This document shows positions 18,757-28,045 of a stretch of DNA of 64,000 nucleotides, piece after piece (positions within the stretch are counted from its first letter, which is position 1; each line of letters opens with the position of its first letter). This DNA is from an uncultured Clostridium sp. (GTDB taxonomy: Bacteria > Bacillota > Clostridia > Oscillospirales > Acutalibacteraceae), in assembly GCA_902471875.1 (NCBI GenBank), contig CABRLN010000006.1, forward strand, positions 16,890 to 80,889, given 5' to 3'. Below the pieces are notes generated by a model. The model saw only the letters and a program-made list of their open reading frames with translations, did not search any database and was not told the DNA's origin. Both the position numbers and the translations under genes were made by a program.

Positions 18757-19110
18757 TTAGAACTTGAGGCCGCCCTGACGAGCGCCTTCGGCCAATTCCT
18801 TGACACGGCCGTGATAGATGTATCCACCGCGATCAAAAACAACCTCGGTGATGCCTTTGTCAGCAGCCTTTTTGGCAATAGCCTCGCCAACCTTAAATGC
18901 TGCCTCTTTGTTTCCGCCGTTGCCTTCTAACTCAAGAGAAGAAGCAGCAACCAAAGTAACACTGTTAACATCGTCAATAATCTGAGCATAAATGTTTGTG
19001 TTTGAGCGGAACACGTTTAGTCTTGGGCATTCTGCTGTACCGCTGATCTTACTGCGTACTCTTGTATGACGCTTTAAACGGGCTTTATTTTTATCTGCCT
19101 TTGATACCAT
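18757..19110 (-). CDS. rplR: 50S ribosomal protein L18
   Basis: 117 residues, with [20 protein letters not shown] at the start and [20 protein letters not shown] near the end. Binds 5S rRNA together with L5. Normal spc-operon position after rplF. Confidence 0.98.
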   Translation of the reverse strand: MVSKADKNKARLKRHTRVRSKISGTAECPRLNVFRSNTNIYAQIIDDVNSVTLVAASSLELEGNGGNKEAAFKVGEAIAKKAADKGITEVVFDRGGYIYHGRVKELAEGARQGGLKF

Positions 19111-19127
19111 AATGTTTCACTCCTTAA

Positions 19128-19712
19128 TTACTTCTTGCCGCCCTTACCGGCTTTACCTTCTTTACGACGAATAACTTCGTCAGCGTACTTAATACCCTTG
19201 CCCTTATATGGCTCCGGTGGACGCTTTTCTCTTACCTCGGCAGCAAACTGACCAACCTTTTGCTTGTCTGGGCCTGAGATAATGATTGTATTAGCATCAG
19301 GTGCATCGATTTTAATATCGTCTGTTTCACTAACAATTACCTGGTGTGAATAACCAAGGTTCATTACAAGCTCCTTGCCCTTCTTCTGCACACGGTAACC
19401 AACACCTTTTACTTCAAGCTTCTTCTGGTAACCCTCTGTTACACCTGTAACCATATTAGCAACAAGTGAACGAGTAAGACCGTGAAGAGCTCTATTTTGC
19501 TTAATAGCCTTTGGTGACTTATCGTCAGGAACCTTAATAACAATAACACCGTCACTGATTTCAACAATCATATTAGGATGAATCTTTTGTGTCAATGTGC
19601 CTTTCGGTCCTTTAACAGTCAATACACCGTTGTCGAACTTAACATCGACACCAGCGGGAATATTTACAGGTTTTCTTCCAATTCGAGATAATTTGATTTC
19701 TGTCTCAGCCAT
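19128..19712 (-). CDS. rplF: 50S ribosomal protein L6
   Basis: 194 residues, two copies of the L6 fold. SRIGRKPVNIPAGV opens the first, and the C-terminal EKRPPEPYKGKGIKYADEVI segment contacts the sarcin-ricin region. A short Gly/Lys tail (GKAGKGGKK) is slightly longer than usual. Confidence 0.98.
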   Translation of the reverse strand: MAETEIKLSRIGRKPVNIPAGVDVKFDNGVLTVKGPKGTLTQKIHPNMIVEISDGVIVIKVPDDKSPKAIKQNRALHGLTRSLVANMVTGVTEGYQKKLEVKGVGYRVQKKGKELVMNLGYSHQVIVSETDDIKIDAPDANTIIISGPDKQKVGQFAAEVREKRPPEPYKGKGIKYADEVIRRKEGKAGKGGKK

Positions 19713-19724
19713 TCTCGCACCTCC

Positions 19725-20123
19725 TTACCATACGAATGCAAGGACTTCGCCACCTACGTTTTCTTTGCGCGCCTGACGGTCTGTCATAACACCCTTAGAA
19801 GTTGATACGATAGCTACACCCAGGCCCTTAATAACCTTTGGCATATCCTCTACATTGCTATATCTACGCAAACCAGGCTTAGATACTCTGCGAAGACCTG
19901 TAATAACAGGCTTCTTACCCTCAAGATACTTAAGGGTAACAGTAATAACACCCTGCTTGCCATCTTCAACTACAGTAAAATCTTTAATGTAGCCTTCATC
20001 TAACAAAATTTGGCATATAGCCTTCTTCATATTTGAAGCAGGAATCTCTACAGAATCATGCTTCGCAGAACTTGCATTACGAATTCTTGTAAGTAAGTCT
20101 GCTATTGGATCAGTAATCTGCAT
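19725..20123 (-). CDS. rpsH: 30S ribosomal protein S8
   Basis: 132 residues with [13 protein letters not shown] at the N-terminus and the conserved [21 protein letters not shown]-terminus. Central 16S rRNA binder; it regulates the spc operon in E. coli, but no such site is evident here. Confidence 0.98.
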   Translation of the reverse strand: MQITDPIADLLTRIRNASSAKHDSVEIPASNMKKAICQILLDEGYIKDFTVVEDGKQGVITVTLKYLEGKKPVITGLRRVSKPGLRRYSNVEDMPKVIKGLGVAIVSTSKGVMTDRQARKENVGGEVLAFVW

Positions 20124-20144
20124 AACATTAACCTCCTTCGTTTA

Positions 20145-20330
20145 TTACCAGCTTGCCTTTTTAACGCCAGGAATTTCGCCCTTATAAGCTAATTCTCTAA
20201 AGCAAATACGACATACTCCGTATTTACGAAGATAAGCGTGTGGTCTGCCGCAGATTTTGCATCTGTTATATTCTCTTGTAGAAAACTTTTGAGTTCTCTG
20301 CTGCTTAACTTTCATTGCTGTTTTAGCCAC
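20145..20330 (-). CDS. rpsN: 30S ribosomal protein S14, zinc type
   Basis: 61 residues with the C24-x2-C27 and C40-x2-C43 zinc knuckle (CKICGRP, CRICFRE). This is the short zinc-binding form typical of Firmicutes, lying between rplE and rpsH. Confidence 0.98.
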   Translation of the reverse strand: MAKTAMKVKQQRTQKFSTREYNRCKICGRPHAYLRKYGVCRICFRELAYKGEIPGVKKASW

Positions 20331-20342
20331 GACAATCCCTCC

Positions 20343-20882
20343 TTATTTCGCAAACGGAGCACCCATAAGTGTTAGCAACTCACGAGCCTCTTCATCTGTC
20401 TTAGCGGTAGTAACAAAACAAATGTCCATACCCCTAACCTTGTCAATTTTATCATACTCAATTTCCGGGAAGATAAGCTGTTCCTTAATGCCCATATTGT
20501 AGTTACCGCGACCGTCAAAACCATTAGCATTAATGCCTCTGAAGTCACGAACTCTTGGCAGAGCTACATTGAACAATCTGTCCAGAAATTCATACATTCT
20601 TTCGCCTCTAAGTGTAACCTTAGCACCAATTGGCATACCCTCACGAAGCTTAAAGTTAGCTACTGACTTTTTAGCTTTACAAACATGAGGCTTTTGACCT
20701 GTAATTGCACCAAGATCTCTTAAAATAGCGTCGATAACCTTTGAGTTTTCTCTAGCCTCGCCGGCACCTACATTTACAACAATTTTATCCAGCTTTGGAA
20801 TCTCCATTACACTTTTGTAGGAGAACTTGTTCATAAGTGCTGGTGCAACATCGCTTTTGTAAAAGTCTTTTAGTCTTGCCAT
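20343..20882 (-). CDS. rplE: 50S ribosomal protein L5
   Basis: 179 residues, with [15 protein letters not shown] and the [18 protein letters not shown] segment. Binds 5S rRNA and the P-site tRNA elbow. 12 bases before rpsN. Confidence 0.98.
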   Translation of the reverse strand: MARLKDFYKSDVAPALMNKFSYKSVMEIPKLDKIVVNVGAGEARENSKVIDAILRDLGAITGQKPHVCKAKKSVANFKLREGMPIGAKVTLRGERMYEFLDRLFNVALPRVRDFRGINANGFDGRGNYNMGIKEQLIFPEIEYDKIDKVRGMDICFVTTAKTDEEARELLTLMGAPFAK

Positions 20883-20896
20883 TTCTTATATCCTCC

Positions 20897-21217
20897 TTAC
20901 AAAATCTCGCCGCATTTTCTGCAAATACGGTTCTTTGTGCCATCTTCGTTCAGCTTGTGACCAATACGAGTAGGCTTTTTACAACGAGGGCAAACAATTT
21001 GAACCTTAGACGCATACATAGCGCCTTCGGCCTTTACAATGCCGCCTGCTTCACCCATTTTTCTAGGCTTAACATGCTTAGAAACCATGTTAACGTTTTC
21101 AACAATAACCTTGCCTTCTTTTGGGCTAACAGCCATAACCTTGCCTTTTTTACCCTTGTTCTTACCGCTTAGAACTACAACAGTGTCACCTGTTTTTACA
21201 TGAACCTTTTTTATCAT
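20897..21217 (-). CDS. rplX: 50S ribosomal protein L24 with zinc ribbon
   Basis: 106 residues. KOW motif (KTGDTVVVLSGKNKGKKGKV), the NMVSKHVKP stretch, and a C-terminal zinc ribbon with C76, C79, C99 and C102, a form seen in Clostridia and Bacilli. Assembly initiator of the large subunit. Confidence 0.97.
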   Translation of the reverse strand: MIKKVHVKTGDTVVVLSGKNKGKKGKVMAVSPKEGKVIVENVNMVSKHVKPRKMGEAGGIVKAEGAMYASKVQIVCPRCKKPTRIGHKLNEDGTKNRICRKCGEIL

Positions 21218-21232
21218 AAGTGAGCACCTCCA

Positions 21233-21601
21233 TTAAAGAACTTCAGGAGCAAGGCTTAAGATCTTCATATAATCTTTATCACGAAGTTCTCTTGCTACAG
21301 GTCCAAAGATACGTGTGCCCTTTGGATTCTTGTCTTCCTTAATAATAACAGCAGCATTTTCGTCGAAACGAATATATGTGCCATCTTCACGACGTACGCC
21401 CTTTGCAGAACGTACGATAACTGCTTTAACTACATCGCCTTTTTTTACAACGCCGCCAGGTGCTGCTTTTTTAACAGAAGCAACTACAACGTCACCGATG
21501 TTTGCGTATCTCCTTCTGGTACCGCCGAGAACTCGGATGCACATTAACTCTTTTGCTCCAGTGTTATCGGCAACCTTTAGGTAGGTCTGCTGTTGAATCA
21601 C
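21233..21601 (-). CDS. rplN: 50S ribosomal protein L14
   Basis: 122 residues beginning [20 protein letters not shown] with the complete five-strand barrel and C-terminal EVL. Part of the subunit interface. Confidence 0.98.
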   Translation of the reverse strand: MIQQQTYLKVADNTGAKELMCIRVLGGTRRRYANIGDVVVASVKKAAPGGVVKKGDVVKAVIVRSAKGVRREDGTYIRFDENAAVIIKEDKNPKGTRIFGPVARELRDKDYMKILSLAPEVL

Positions 21602-21631
21602 AGTAATTCCTCCTTTATAATATAGGCCAAA

Positions 21632-21889
21632 TTATTTAGCCTTCTCAATAATCTCGACTAGTCTCCATCTTTTATCCTTAGAAAGAGGACGAGTTTGCAT
21701 AATTCTTACTCTATCACCAATGCCGCACTCGTTGTTCTCGTCATGAACCTTCAGCTTAACAGTTCTCTTTACAATTTTGCCGTATAGAGGATGCTTTACG
21801 CTGTCTTCAATAGCAACAACTATTGTTTTGTCCATTTTGTCGCTTACAACTTTACCAACATTGGTTTTTCTTAAGTTTCTTTCACTCAT
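21632..21889 (-). CDS. rpsQ: 30S ribosomal protein S17
   Basis: 85 residues, OB fold with [17 protein letters not shown] and [24 protein letters not shown]. Between rpmC and rplN. Confidence 0.98.
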   Translation of the reverse strand: MSERNLRKTNVGKVVSDKMDKTIVVAIEDSVKHPLYGKIVKRTVKLKVHDENNECGIGDRVRIMQTRPLSKDKRWRLVEIIEKAK

Positions 21890-21908
21890 GGCTCAAACCT
21901 CCTTCTAC

Positions 21909-22112
21909 TTATGCATTAGCGCTGTTCTTTTCCATCTGTGTAAGTACAGTTTGTACTCTTGCGATGTCTTTTTTAACAGCACTTATACGCATTGGGTTGT
22001 CTAGCTGATTTATAGCCAACTGAAAACGAAGGTTAAATAGTTCCTCTTTTAGGCTTTTGAGCTTCTCCTGAAGCTCTTCTATACTTAATTCTCTTAGCTC
22101 TGAAGCCTTCAT
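21909..22112 (-). CDS. rpmC: 50S ribosomal protein L29
   Basis: 67 residues, two helices in a coiled hairpin ([23 protein letters not shown]). Near the tunnel exit. Its start overlaps the rplP stop by one base (TAATG). Confidence 0.98.
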   Translation of the reverse strand: MKASELRELSIEELQEKLKSLKEELFNLRFQLAINQLDNPMRISAVKKDIARVQTVLTQMEKNSANA

Positions 22113-22534
22113 TATTGCTCACCCTCCGTTTCTTTCTTAATAAATTTACACTTAATTGGAAGCTTATTAGCAGCAAGGCGCATAGCCTCTCTTGCTGTTT
22201 CTTCAGGTACGCCGCCCAACTCAAACATTACTCTACCCGGCTTAACAACAGCTACCCAAAATTCAGGTGCGCCCTTACCTTTACCCATTCGGGTTTCAGC
22301 AGGCTTTTTTGTTACCGGCTTATCCGGGAAAATTTTAATCCAAACCTTACCAAATCTCTTACAATATCTTGTCATAGCTACACGGGCAGCCTCAATTTGG
22401 TTAGATGTAATCCAAGAAGGCTCTAATGCCTGCAAACCAAAATCACCGTAAGTAACCTTGTTGCCACGGTAAGCCTTACCTGTCATACGACCTCTGTGAA
22501 CTCTTCTGTATTTAACACGCTTTGGTAACAGCAT
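22112..22534 (-). CDS. rplP: 50S ribosomal protein L16
   Basis: 140 residues, [17 protein letters not shown] at the start, and the [19 protein letters not shown] segment that contacts the A-site tRNA. One-base overlaps with rpsC before and rpmC after show tight translational coupling. Confidence 0.98.
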   Translation of the reverse strand: MLLPKRVKYRRVHRGRMTGKAYRGNKVTYGDFGLQALEPSWITSNQIEAARVAMTRYCKRFGKVWIKIFPDKPVTKKPAETRMGKGKGAPEFWVAVVKPGRVMFELGGVPEETAREAMRLAANKLPIKCKFIKKETEGEQ

Positions 22535-23232
22535 TATTTACTGCCTCCTTCCCTGCGTGGCTTTCTGCTGCGACGGTTGTTGTTATTGTTCTCGTTTGTA
22601 TTCACGTTAAGAACTTCGCCTCTGTAAAGCCATACTTTAACGCCGATACGACCATATGTTGTTGCAGCCTCTGCAAAACCGTAGTCAATATCTGCTCTTA
22701 GTGTCTGTAGAGGAATTGTACCCTCGTGATATGTCTCTGAACGAGCAATTTCTGCACCGCCCAAACGACCTGAACACATAATTTTAATACCCTTAGCACC
22801 AAACTTCATGGCTCTGCCGATTGACTGCTTCATAGCACGACGGAATGAAATTCTGTTTTCAAGCTGTGCTGCAATGTTCTCAGCAACAAGCTGTGCGTTA
22901 AGATCAGGTGATTTAACCTCTACAACATTAATGTTTACCGGTTTACCCAGCATAGCCTCGCACTGCTTGCGAAGCTTCTCTATTTCGCTGCCCTGCTTAC
23001 CAATTACTAAGCCCGGCTTTGCACAATGAATGTGAATTCTTACTTTAGATGCGTCACGCTCAATTTCAATCTTAGGAACGCCTGCTGCATATAGCTGCTT
23101 CTTTAGTGTTTTACGAAGATTATAATCCTCTACAAGCTGATCACCAAAGTTGCTTTTGCCTGCAAACCAGCGTGAATCCCAATCTTTAATAACGCCTACA
23201 CGCATACCGTGTGGATTAACTTTCTGGCCCAT
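22534..23232 (-). CDS. rpsC: 30S ribosomal protein S3
   Basis: 232 residues. N-terminal KH domain ([23 protein letters not shown], with the GxxG loop) and C-terminal S3 domain ([19 protein letters not shown]). The tail after residue 210 is a run of Asn ([11 protein letters not shown]) and basic residues, longer and more Asn-rich than in Bacillus, echoing the Asn-rich composition seen elsewhere in the window. Confidence 0.97.
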   Translation of the reverse strand: MGQKVNPHGMRVGVIKDWDSRWFAGKSNFGDQLVEDYNLRKTLKKQLYAAGVPKIEIERDASKVRIHIHCAKPGLVIGKQGSEIEKLRKQCEAMLGKPVNINVVEVKSPDLNAQLVAENIAAQLENRISFRRAMKQSIGRAMKFGAKGIKIMCSGRLGGAEIARSETYHEGTIPLQTLRADIDYGFAEAATTYGRIGVKVWLYRGEVLNVNTNENNNNNRRSRKPRREGGSK

Positions 23233-23249
23233 TACTATACCTCCTGTCG

Positions 23250-23588
23250 TTATTCAGCTTCTTTAAGCACAAGGGTAATGTGAGAAGTCTTTTTGTTGAT
23301 TCTGTATGCACGACCCTGTGCTCTTGGACGAATACGTTTTAGGGTCGGACCCTGACTTACTGAGCATTCTGCTATATATAGTTTTGATACGTCCATATTG
23401 TGATTTGTCTCAGCATTTGCCATAGCTGACTTAAGCAGCTTTTCCAGCGGCTCGCAAGCGGCCTTAGGAGTGTGCTTTAGAATAGCCATAGCCAGGTCAG
23501 CAGGCTTGTTTCTGATTAAATCAAGAACAATCTGAACCTTTCTTGGTGAAATACGGACATACTTTAAATAAGCCCTAGATTCTGCCAT
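23250..23588 (-). CDS. rplV: 50S ribosomal protein L22
   Basis: 112 residues with [21 protein letters not shown] and the extended beta-hairpin [18 protein letters not shown] that lines the exit tunnel. Mutations in that loop give macrolide resistance in other species; nothing unusual is seen here. Confidence 0.98.
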   Translation of the reverse strand: MAESRAYLKYVRISPRKVQIVLDLIRNKPADLAMAILKHTPKAACEPLEKLLKSAMANAETNHNMDVSKLYIAECSVSQGPTLKRIRPRAQGRAYRINKKTSHITLVLKEAE

Positions 23589-23608
23589 TTTTATTATCTC
23601 CTTCCGCC

Positions 23609-23884
23609 TTATTTCTTAGATGTCTTAGAACCGGCGTGACCTCTGTATGTTCTTGTTGGTGCAAACTCACCTAGCTTGTGACCAACCATATCTTCAGTTA
23701 CATAAACCGGTACATGCTTGCGTCCGTCGTGAACAGCAAATGTGTGACCTACAAAAGCAGGGAAAATTGTTGAAGATCTGCTCCAAGTTTTCAGAATCTT
23801 CTTTTCGCCGGCTTCATTCATTTCTTGAACCCTTTTTAGAAGTACAGGCTGTACGTAAGGGCCCTTCTTAATGCTTCTTCCCAT
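23609..23884 (-). CDS. rpsS: 30S ribosomal protein S19
   Basis: 91 residues, [19 protein letters not shown] at the start and [18 protein letters not shown] near the end. Head of the 30S subunit. Confidence 0.98.
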   Translation of the reverse strand: MGRSIKKGPYVQPVLLKRVQEMNEAGEKKILKTWSRSSTIFPAFVGHTFAVHDGRKHVPVYVTEDMVGHKLGEFAPTRTYRGHAGSKTSKK

Positions 23885-23910
23885 TGATAAAGCTCCTTTC
23901 TGTATGCCTA

Positions 23911-24744
23911 TTACTTACCGTTTCTGCGTTTAACAATCATCTTGTCAGAACGGTTTTTCTTCTTTCTGGTCTTGTAACCAAGTGCAGGTTTACCCCAAGG
24001 AGTAACAGGTCCCGGACGACCTACCGGGCTCTTACCTTCACCACCACCGTGTGGGTGATCGTTAGGGTTCATTACAGAACCTCTTACTGTTGGACGCCAA
24101 CCCATGTTACGCTTACGACCAGCCTTACCGATCTTTACGTTCTCATGGTCTGTATTACTTACCTGACCAATTGTAGCCATACAGCTTATTGGTACATTTC
24201 TTAGCTCACCTGAAGGAAGTCTTAGCAATGCCAAGCCGTTTTCTTTAGCCATTAGCTGTGCCATATTACCGGCAGCTCTTGCCAATTGAGCACCTCTGCC
24301 CGGGTAAAGCTCTACATTATGAATAAATGTACCTGTTGGAATATTGTTAAGTGGAAGTGCATTACCAGGTTTAATATCAGCTGTTTCACCTGCTACAACT
24401 GTGTCGCCAACCTTTAGACCGTTAGGTGCTACAATGTAGCTCTTTTCGCCGTCTGCATACTCAACAAGAGCAATAAAAGCTGAACGGTTTGGGTCATACT
24501 CAAGTGTTTTAACTGTTCCCGGTACATCAAACTTCTGTCTTTTAAAATCAATAATACGATATTTTCTTCTGTTACCGCCGCCTCTGTGACGAACAGTAAT
24601 TCTACCATAGCTGTTACGACCTGACTTTTTATTTAGCGGAGCAAGTAAGCTCTTTTCAGGTGCAACCTTTGAAAGGCCTGAATAGTCAGTAACTGACATA
24701 TTTCTTCTGGCATTAGTGGTAGGTTTATATACTTTAATAGCCAT
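23911..24744 (-). CDS. rplB: 50S ribosomal protein L2
   Basis: 277 residues, [19 protein letters not shown] start, SH3-like core and the conserved [20 protein letters not shown] loop near the peptidyl transferase centre. An 83-base spacer upstream holds a short hairpin (GGGGA/TCCCC). Confidence 0.98.
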   Translation of the reverse strand: MAIKVYKPTTNARRNMSVTDYSGLSKVAPEKSLLAPLNKKSGRNSYGRITVRHRGGGNRRKYRIIDFKRQKFDVPGTVKTLEYDPNRSAFIALVEYADGEKSYIVAPNGLKVGDTVVAGETADIKPGNALPLNNIPTGTFIHNVELYPGRGAQLARAAGNMAQLMAKENGLALLRLPSGELRNVPISCMATIGQVSNTDHENVKIGKAGRKRNMGWRPTVRGSVMNPNDHPHGGGEGKSPVGRPGPVTPWGKPALGYKTRKKKNRSDKMIVKRRNGK

Positions 24745-24827
24745 TGTCTTTCACTCTCCTCATGATGGCTTTGCGGGGAAATGGCCTCCCCATACATTCT
24801 GCCTGTATAATTAAATTTTCAACAGGC

Positions 24828-25118
24828 TTACATCATGCCTTCAAAAAATTCAATTGATTTGCTGTCTTCAGTTAGTGTTACATAAGCTTTTTTCCAGCTT
24901 CTTGTGTAACCTTCATATCTGCCTTGACGGCGAAGCTTACCACGTACATTAACCGTATTAACCTTAGCAACCTTTACTTTAAACAGCTCTTCAACTGCCT
25001 TAGCAATTTCAATTTTATTTGCAGCCTTAGCTACCTCAAAAGTGTACTTCTTAGCTGCAATGCCCATCATGCTCTTCTCAGTTACGATAGGTCTGATGAT
25101 AATATCCTGTGCTAGCAT
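24828..25118 (-). CDS. rplW: 50S ribosomal protein L23
   Basis: 96 residues with [12 protein letters not shown] at the start and the [22 protein letters not shown] arm. Docking site for trigger factor and SRP at the tunnel exit. Start overlaps the rplD stop by one base. Confidence 0.98.
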   Translation of the reverse strand: MLAQDIIIRPIVTEKSMMGIAAKKYTFEVAKAANKIEIAKAVEELFKVKVAKVNTVNVRGKLRRQGRYEGYTRSWKKAYVTLTEDSKSIEFFEGMM

Positions 25119-25741
25119 TATGCGTACACCTCCTGAATTTTTTCAACTGCTTCCTTAGCGATAATAAGCTTATCAGCATTCAGCATATCGTAAACATTAA
25201 GCTCGTTTACCTGTGCTGTTTTAACGCCAGGAATGTTTCTTGCAGAGTTGATAACCTTTTTATCAACTGTTGGAAGAACGATTAGCGCCTTCTTCTCGCT
25301 GCCAACTGCCTTTAGCATAGCTGCAATTGTTTTTGTGCTGAAACTATCTGACTTAATGCTGTCAATAACAATTACGTCGCTGCTTGCAGTCTTAACTGAA
25401 AAAGCTGATTTCATAGCTAATCTTCTTACCTTTTTATTTACTGTATAGCTGTAATCTCTTGGCTTTGGAGCAAATACAATACCACCATGTGTCCACTGTG
25501 GAGATCTTGTTGAACCCTGTCTTGCATGGCCTGTACCCTTTTGTCTCCATGGCTTTCTGCCACCACCTGAAACCTCAGCTCTTGTTAATGCTGATTGTGT
25601 GCCCTGACGCTGATTTGCAAGGTAGTTAACTACCATATGATGCATTACTGCAGCGTTTGGCTCTATTCCGAATATAGCGTCTGAAAGCTCTATTGTAGAT
25701 ACTTCCTTACCTGCCATATCTAGTACTGCTACGTTAGGCAT
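25118..25741 (-). CDS. rplD: 50S ribosomal protein L4
   Basis: 207 residues with the tunnel loop [20 protein letters not shown] and the following [20 protein letters not shown]. In E. coli L4 represses the S10 operon; whether it acts on the long leader here is unknown. Confidence 0.98.
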   Translation of the reverse strand: MPNVAVLDMAGKEVSTIELSDAIFGIEPNAAVMHHMVVNYLANQRQGTQSALTRAEVSGGGRKPWRQKGTGHARQGSTRSPQWTHGGIVFAPKPRDYSYTVNKKVRRLAMKSAFSVKTASSDVIVIDSIKSDSFSTKTIAAMLKAVGSEKKALIVLPTVDKKVINSARNIPGVKTAQVNELNVYDMLNADKLIIAKEAVEKIQEVYA

Positions 25742-25757
25742 TTAAACTCCTCCTTTC

Positions 25758-26390
25758 TTACGCCTTTACGGTGTCACGAATTACTACGATGCCACCGTTA
25801 GGACCTGGAACAGCGCCCTTAATAGCAATTAGGTTGTTTTCTGCGTCAACCTTTACTACTGCTAGGTTCTGTACTGTAACTTTTTCTGCACCCAGGTGAC
25901 CTGCCATTTTCTTACCCTTCCATACTCTTGAAGGACTTGAACAAGCACCCATAGAACCACCGTGTCTGGCAACCGGACCTGAACCGTGTGACTCTTTTAG
26001 TCTTTGGAAATTCCAACGCTTAATTACGCCGGCATAACCCTTACCTTTGCTTGTACCGGTAACATCTACTTTGTCTCCGGCAGCAAATACATCTGCTTTT
26101 AGAATGTCGCCTACATTATAAGCGTCAACATCCTCAAAACGGAACTCACGAAGTGTTTTCTTTGGTGCTACATTAGCCTTGTCAAAGTGACCCTTCATAG
26201 GCTTGTTCACCTTGTGAGCCTTCATATCGCCGTAGCCGATCTGAACTGATGCATAACCGTCGTTTTCAACAGTTTTCTTTTGAGAAACAACACATGGGCC
26301 TGCTTCTACAACTGTTACAGGAACAACGTTACCCTTTTCGTCGAAAATCTGTGTCATACCGATTTTCTTACCAATTAGTGCTTTCTGCAT
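25758..26390 (-). CDS. rplC: 50S ribosomal protein L3
   Basis: 210 residues: [20 protein letters not shown] start and the [21 protein letters not shown] extension reaching the peptidyl transferase centre. The 78-base spacer to rpsJ contains two short alternative hairpins. Confidence 0.98.
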   Translation of the reverse strand: MQKALIGKKIGMTQIFDEKGNVVPVTVVEAGPCVVSQKKTVENDGYASVQIGYGDMKAHKVNKPMKGHFDKANVAPKKTLREFRFEDVDAYNVGDILKADVFAAGDKVDVTGTSKGKGYAGVIKRWNFQRLKESHGSGPVARHGGSMGACSSPSRVWKGKKMAGHLGAEKVTVQNLAVVKVDAENNLIAIKGAVPGPNGGIVVIRDTVKA

Positions 26391-26468
26391 TTATAATGCC
26401 TCCTATAAGGTTATTGGTTGGCTTGCACCAACTTGACCCCAACTGTCTAGGTTGGTTGAAGTTAAAGA

Positions 26469-26780
26469 TTAAAGCTTAATCTCGATTTCAACACCAGCAG
26501 GGAGTTCTAAACTCATTAAAGCTTCAACCGTCTTATTAGATGGTCTTAGAATGTCGATTAGTCTCTTATGAGTTCTAATCTCAAACTGCTCACGGCTGTC
26601 CTTATATTTATGAACAGCTCTTAGGATTGTTACAACCTGCTTTTCAGTAGGTAGTGGTACAGGACCCGAAACTCTGGCACCTGTTTTCTTAGCAGTAGCA
26701 ACTATTCTTTCTGCTGACTGATCTACTAACTGATGGTCGTAACCTTTTAGTCTGATTCTGATTTTTTCCTTGACTGCCAC
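26469..26780 (-). CDS. rpsJ: 30S ribosomal protein S10 (NusE)
   Basis: First gene of the superoperon. 103 residues from a GTG at 26780 ([19 protein letters not shown] follows). The in-frame ATG at 26786 lies only two bases after GGAGG, while the GTG lies eight bases after it and gives the family-standard N-terminus, so GTG is the likely start. S10 also acts as NusE in antitermination. Confidence 0.96.
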   Translation of the reverse strand: MAVKEKIRIRLKGYDHQLVDQSAERIVATAKKTGARVSGPVPLPTEKQVVTILRAVHKYKDSREQFEIRTHKRLIDILRPSNKTVEALMSLELPAGVEIEIKL

Positions 26781-27082
26781 AATCATCGCCTCCTTAAATA
26801 TTGTTTAGTTGGCGGGCAACCCTTTCCAAGAACTTAACACCTTGCCGGGTGTTTCGTACCATACTATTTAAAAACCGGATAGACATAAGTCAACCCGGGT
26901 AATAGTCGAAAAGCGTCCAAACAGTATTTTGGCACACAGCAACCCTAAGTGTGCTTAAAAATAGCTGTCTGTAATAAACATATCATCTGTCGCCCGGTTT
27001 AAAATCGGACATACTCCACGGAAAAACCGGCTAAATTCAGCCGCAACCTCCCGCTTCATCGCATATCTGTCGCAGTCACGCA
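26781..27082 (-). other. Long 5' leader of the ribosomal superoperon
   Basis: About 300 nt of transcribed, GC-richer leader between the promoter and rpsJ. It contains clear hairpins: CCGGTTT/AAACCGG (26994-27000 with 27024-27030) and GCACAC/GTGTGC (26932-26937 with 26949-26954). CCGG and ACCCGG repeats allow alternative pairings. I cannot assign a known leader family. Confidence 0.6.
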
Positions 27083-27088
27083 AGTGTT

Positions 27089-27117
27089 ATTATATCATAG
27101 TATGCCACACTTTGCAA
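27089..27117 (-). promoter_or_regulatory. Promoter of the ribosomal superoperon
   Basis: TTGCAA (27112-27117), 17 bases, TATAAT (27089-27094) on the minus strand, the only strong promoter ahead of rpsJ. Confidence 0.85.
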
Positions 27118-27217
27118 CATTATGGATTTTTTGAATACGTAGAACTTTATTGAATATTCAAAATATTTTTTGTATAAATTCACCATGCTGATTAAGTCGA
27201 TATAATTTTACTTTTGA

Positions 27218-27322
27218 TTATCGGTACATAACAGCCGAAAGAACAATAGAGCCAATAATAAGCACTGCGCAAACAATAGCCACTATTCTTACAAATAAAT
27301 TCCGTTTTTTATTATAATTCAT
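27218..27322 (-). CDS. Small single-pass membrane protein (34 aa)
   Basis: Read directly from the DNA: a basic N-terminus (MNYNKKRNLFVR) followed by one hydrophobic helix (IVAIVCAVLIIGSIVLSAV) and a short MYR tail. AGGTG lies six bases before the ATG, a good ribosome site. Small one-helix proteins of this shape are common beside clostridial housekeeping genes, but I cannot name the family. It lies between the superoperon promoter and the divergent adenosyltransferase gene. Confidence 0.6.
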   Translation of the reverse strand: MNYNKKRNLFVRIVAIVCAVLIIGSIVLSAVMYR

Positions 27323-27414
27323 ATTTTCACCTATTTCTTTTAATACAAATTTTGCAAATTTATTATAATATGAAAACAAAAAATTTTCAACTTTATATTC
27401 GGTTTTATATTGAA

Positions 27415-27443
27415 TTGAATTTCTGGCTATACTATGGTATAAT
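27415..27443 (+). promoter_or_regulatory. Promoter of the CobO-like gene
   Basis: TTGAAT (27415-27420), 17 bases, TATAAT (27438-27443), 26 bases before the start codon. Confidence 0.75.
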
Positions 27444-27469
27444 TTACTACATTAAAAGGAAGTGGTTAG

Positions 27470-27979
27470 ATGGTTCATATATATTATGGTGACGGAAAAG
27501 GTAAAACAACTGCAGCTATAGGTTTGGCAGTAAGATGCTGTGGCAACGGTCAAACTGTATTGTTTACTCAATTTTTAAAGAGTGACAACAGTGGCGAACG
27601 AAGAATACTTGAGTGTATTCCAACAGTAACCATGCCCAAGCTGCCAGAAAAAGTTAAGTTTGTATTTGACATGACACCTGACGAACACACCAAATATAAA
27701 AAGCAAATGATTAGTTTGTTTGAATATATACTGAAAAATGTTAGTGGTTATGATATGATTATAGCTGACGAGATTTTTTCTGCTGTTGATGTAGGCTTTA
27801 TTACTACAACAGATGTTATAAATCTTATTGAAAAATGCCCTGACTCAACAGAGCTTGTACTTACAGGTCACAACTTAGACAAAAGTGTGCTTGTTTATGC
27901 GGACTATGTAACATATATGTCAAAAATTAAGCACCCTTATGACGTTGGCATGGGTGCAAGACAAGGCGTAGAGTATTAA
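27470..27979 (+). CDS. CobO/BtuR-type cob(I)alamin adenosyltransferase family protein
   Basis: 169 residues. The Walker A GDGKGKTT at 7-14, the AAIGLAVR helix, the FLKS segment and the IIADEIF Walker B match CobA/CobO proteins, which attach the 5'-deoxyadenosyl group to corrinoids. The family's C-terminal EMxxxKHP pattern appears as KIKHPYDVGMGARQGVEY. It is monocistronic with its own promoter and terminator and has no other cobalamin gene nearby, so it may serve salvage, or be one of the paralogues of unclear substrate found in Clostridia. Confidence 0.85.
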   Translation: MVHIYYGDGKGKTTAAIGLAVRCCGNGQTVLFTQFLKSDNSGERRILECIPTVTMPKLPEKVKFVFDMTPDEHTKYKKQMISLFEYILKNVSGYDMIIADEIFSAVDVGFITTTDVINLIEKCPDSTELVLTGHNLDKSVLVYADYVTYMSKIKHPYDVGMGARQGVEY

Positions 27980-27983
27980 TAAC

Positions 27984-28016
27984 AAAAACGGTGTACTGAA
28001 ACTGTACACCGTTTTT
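27984..28016. terminator. Bidirectional intrinsic terminator
   Basis: A 13-bp perfect stem (27984-27996 with 28004-28016) with A and T runs on both sides, between converging genes. Confidence 0.9.
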
Positions 28017-28045
28017 GTTTTATTTTTATACTGTATTGCTACGAA

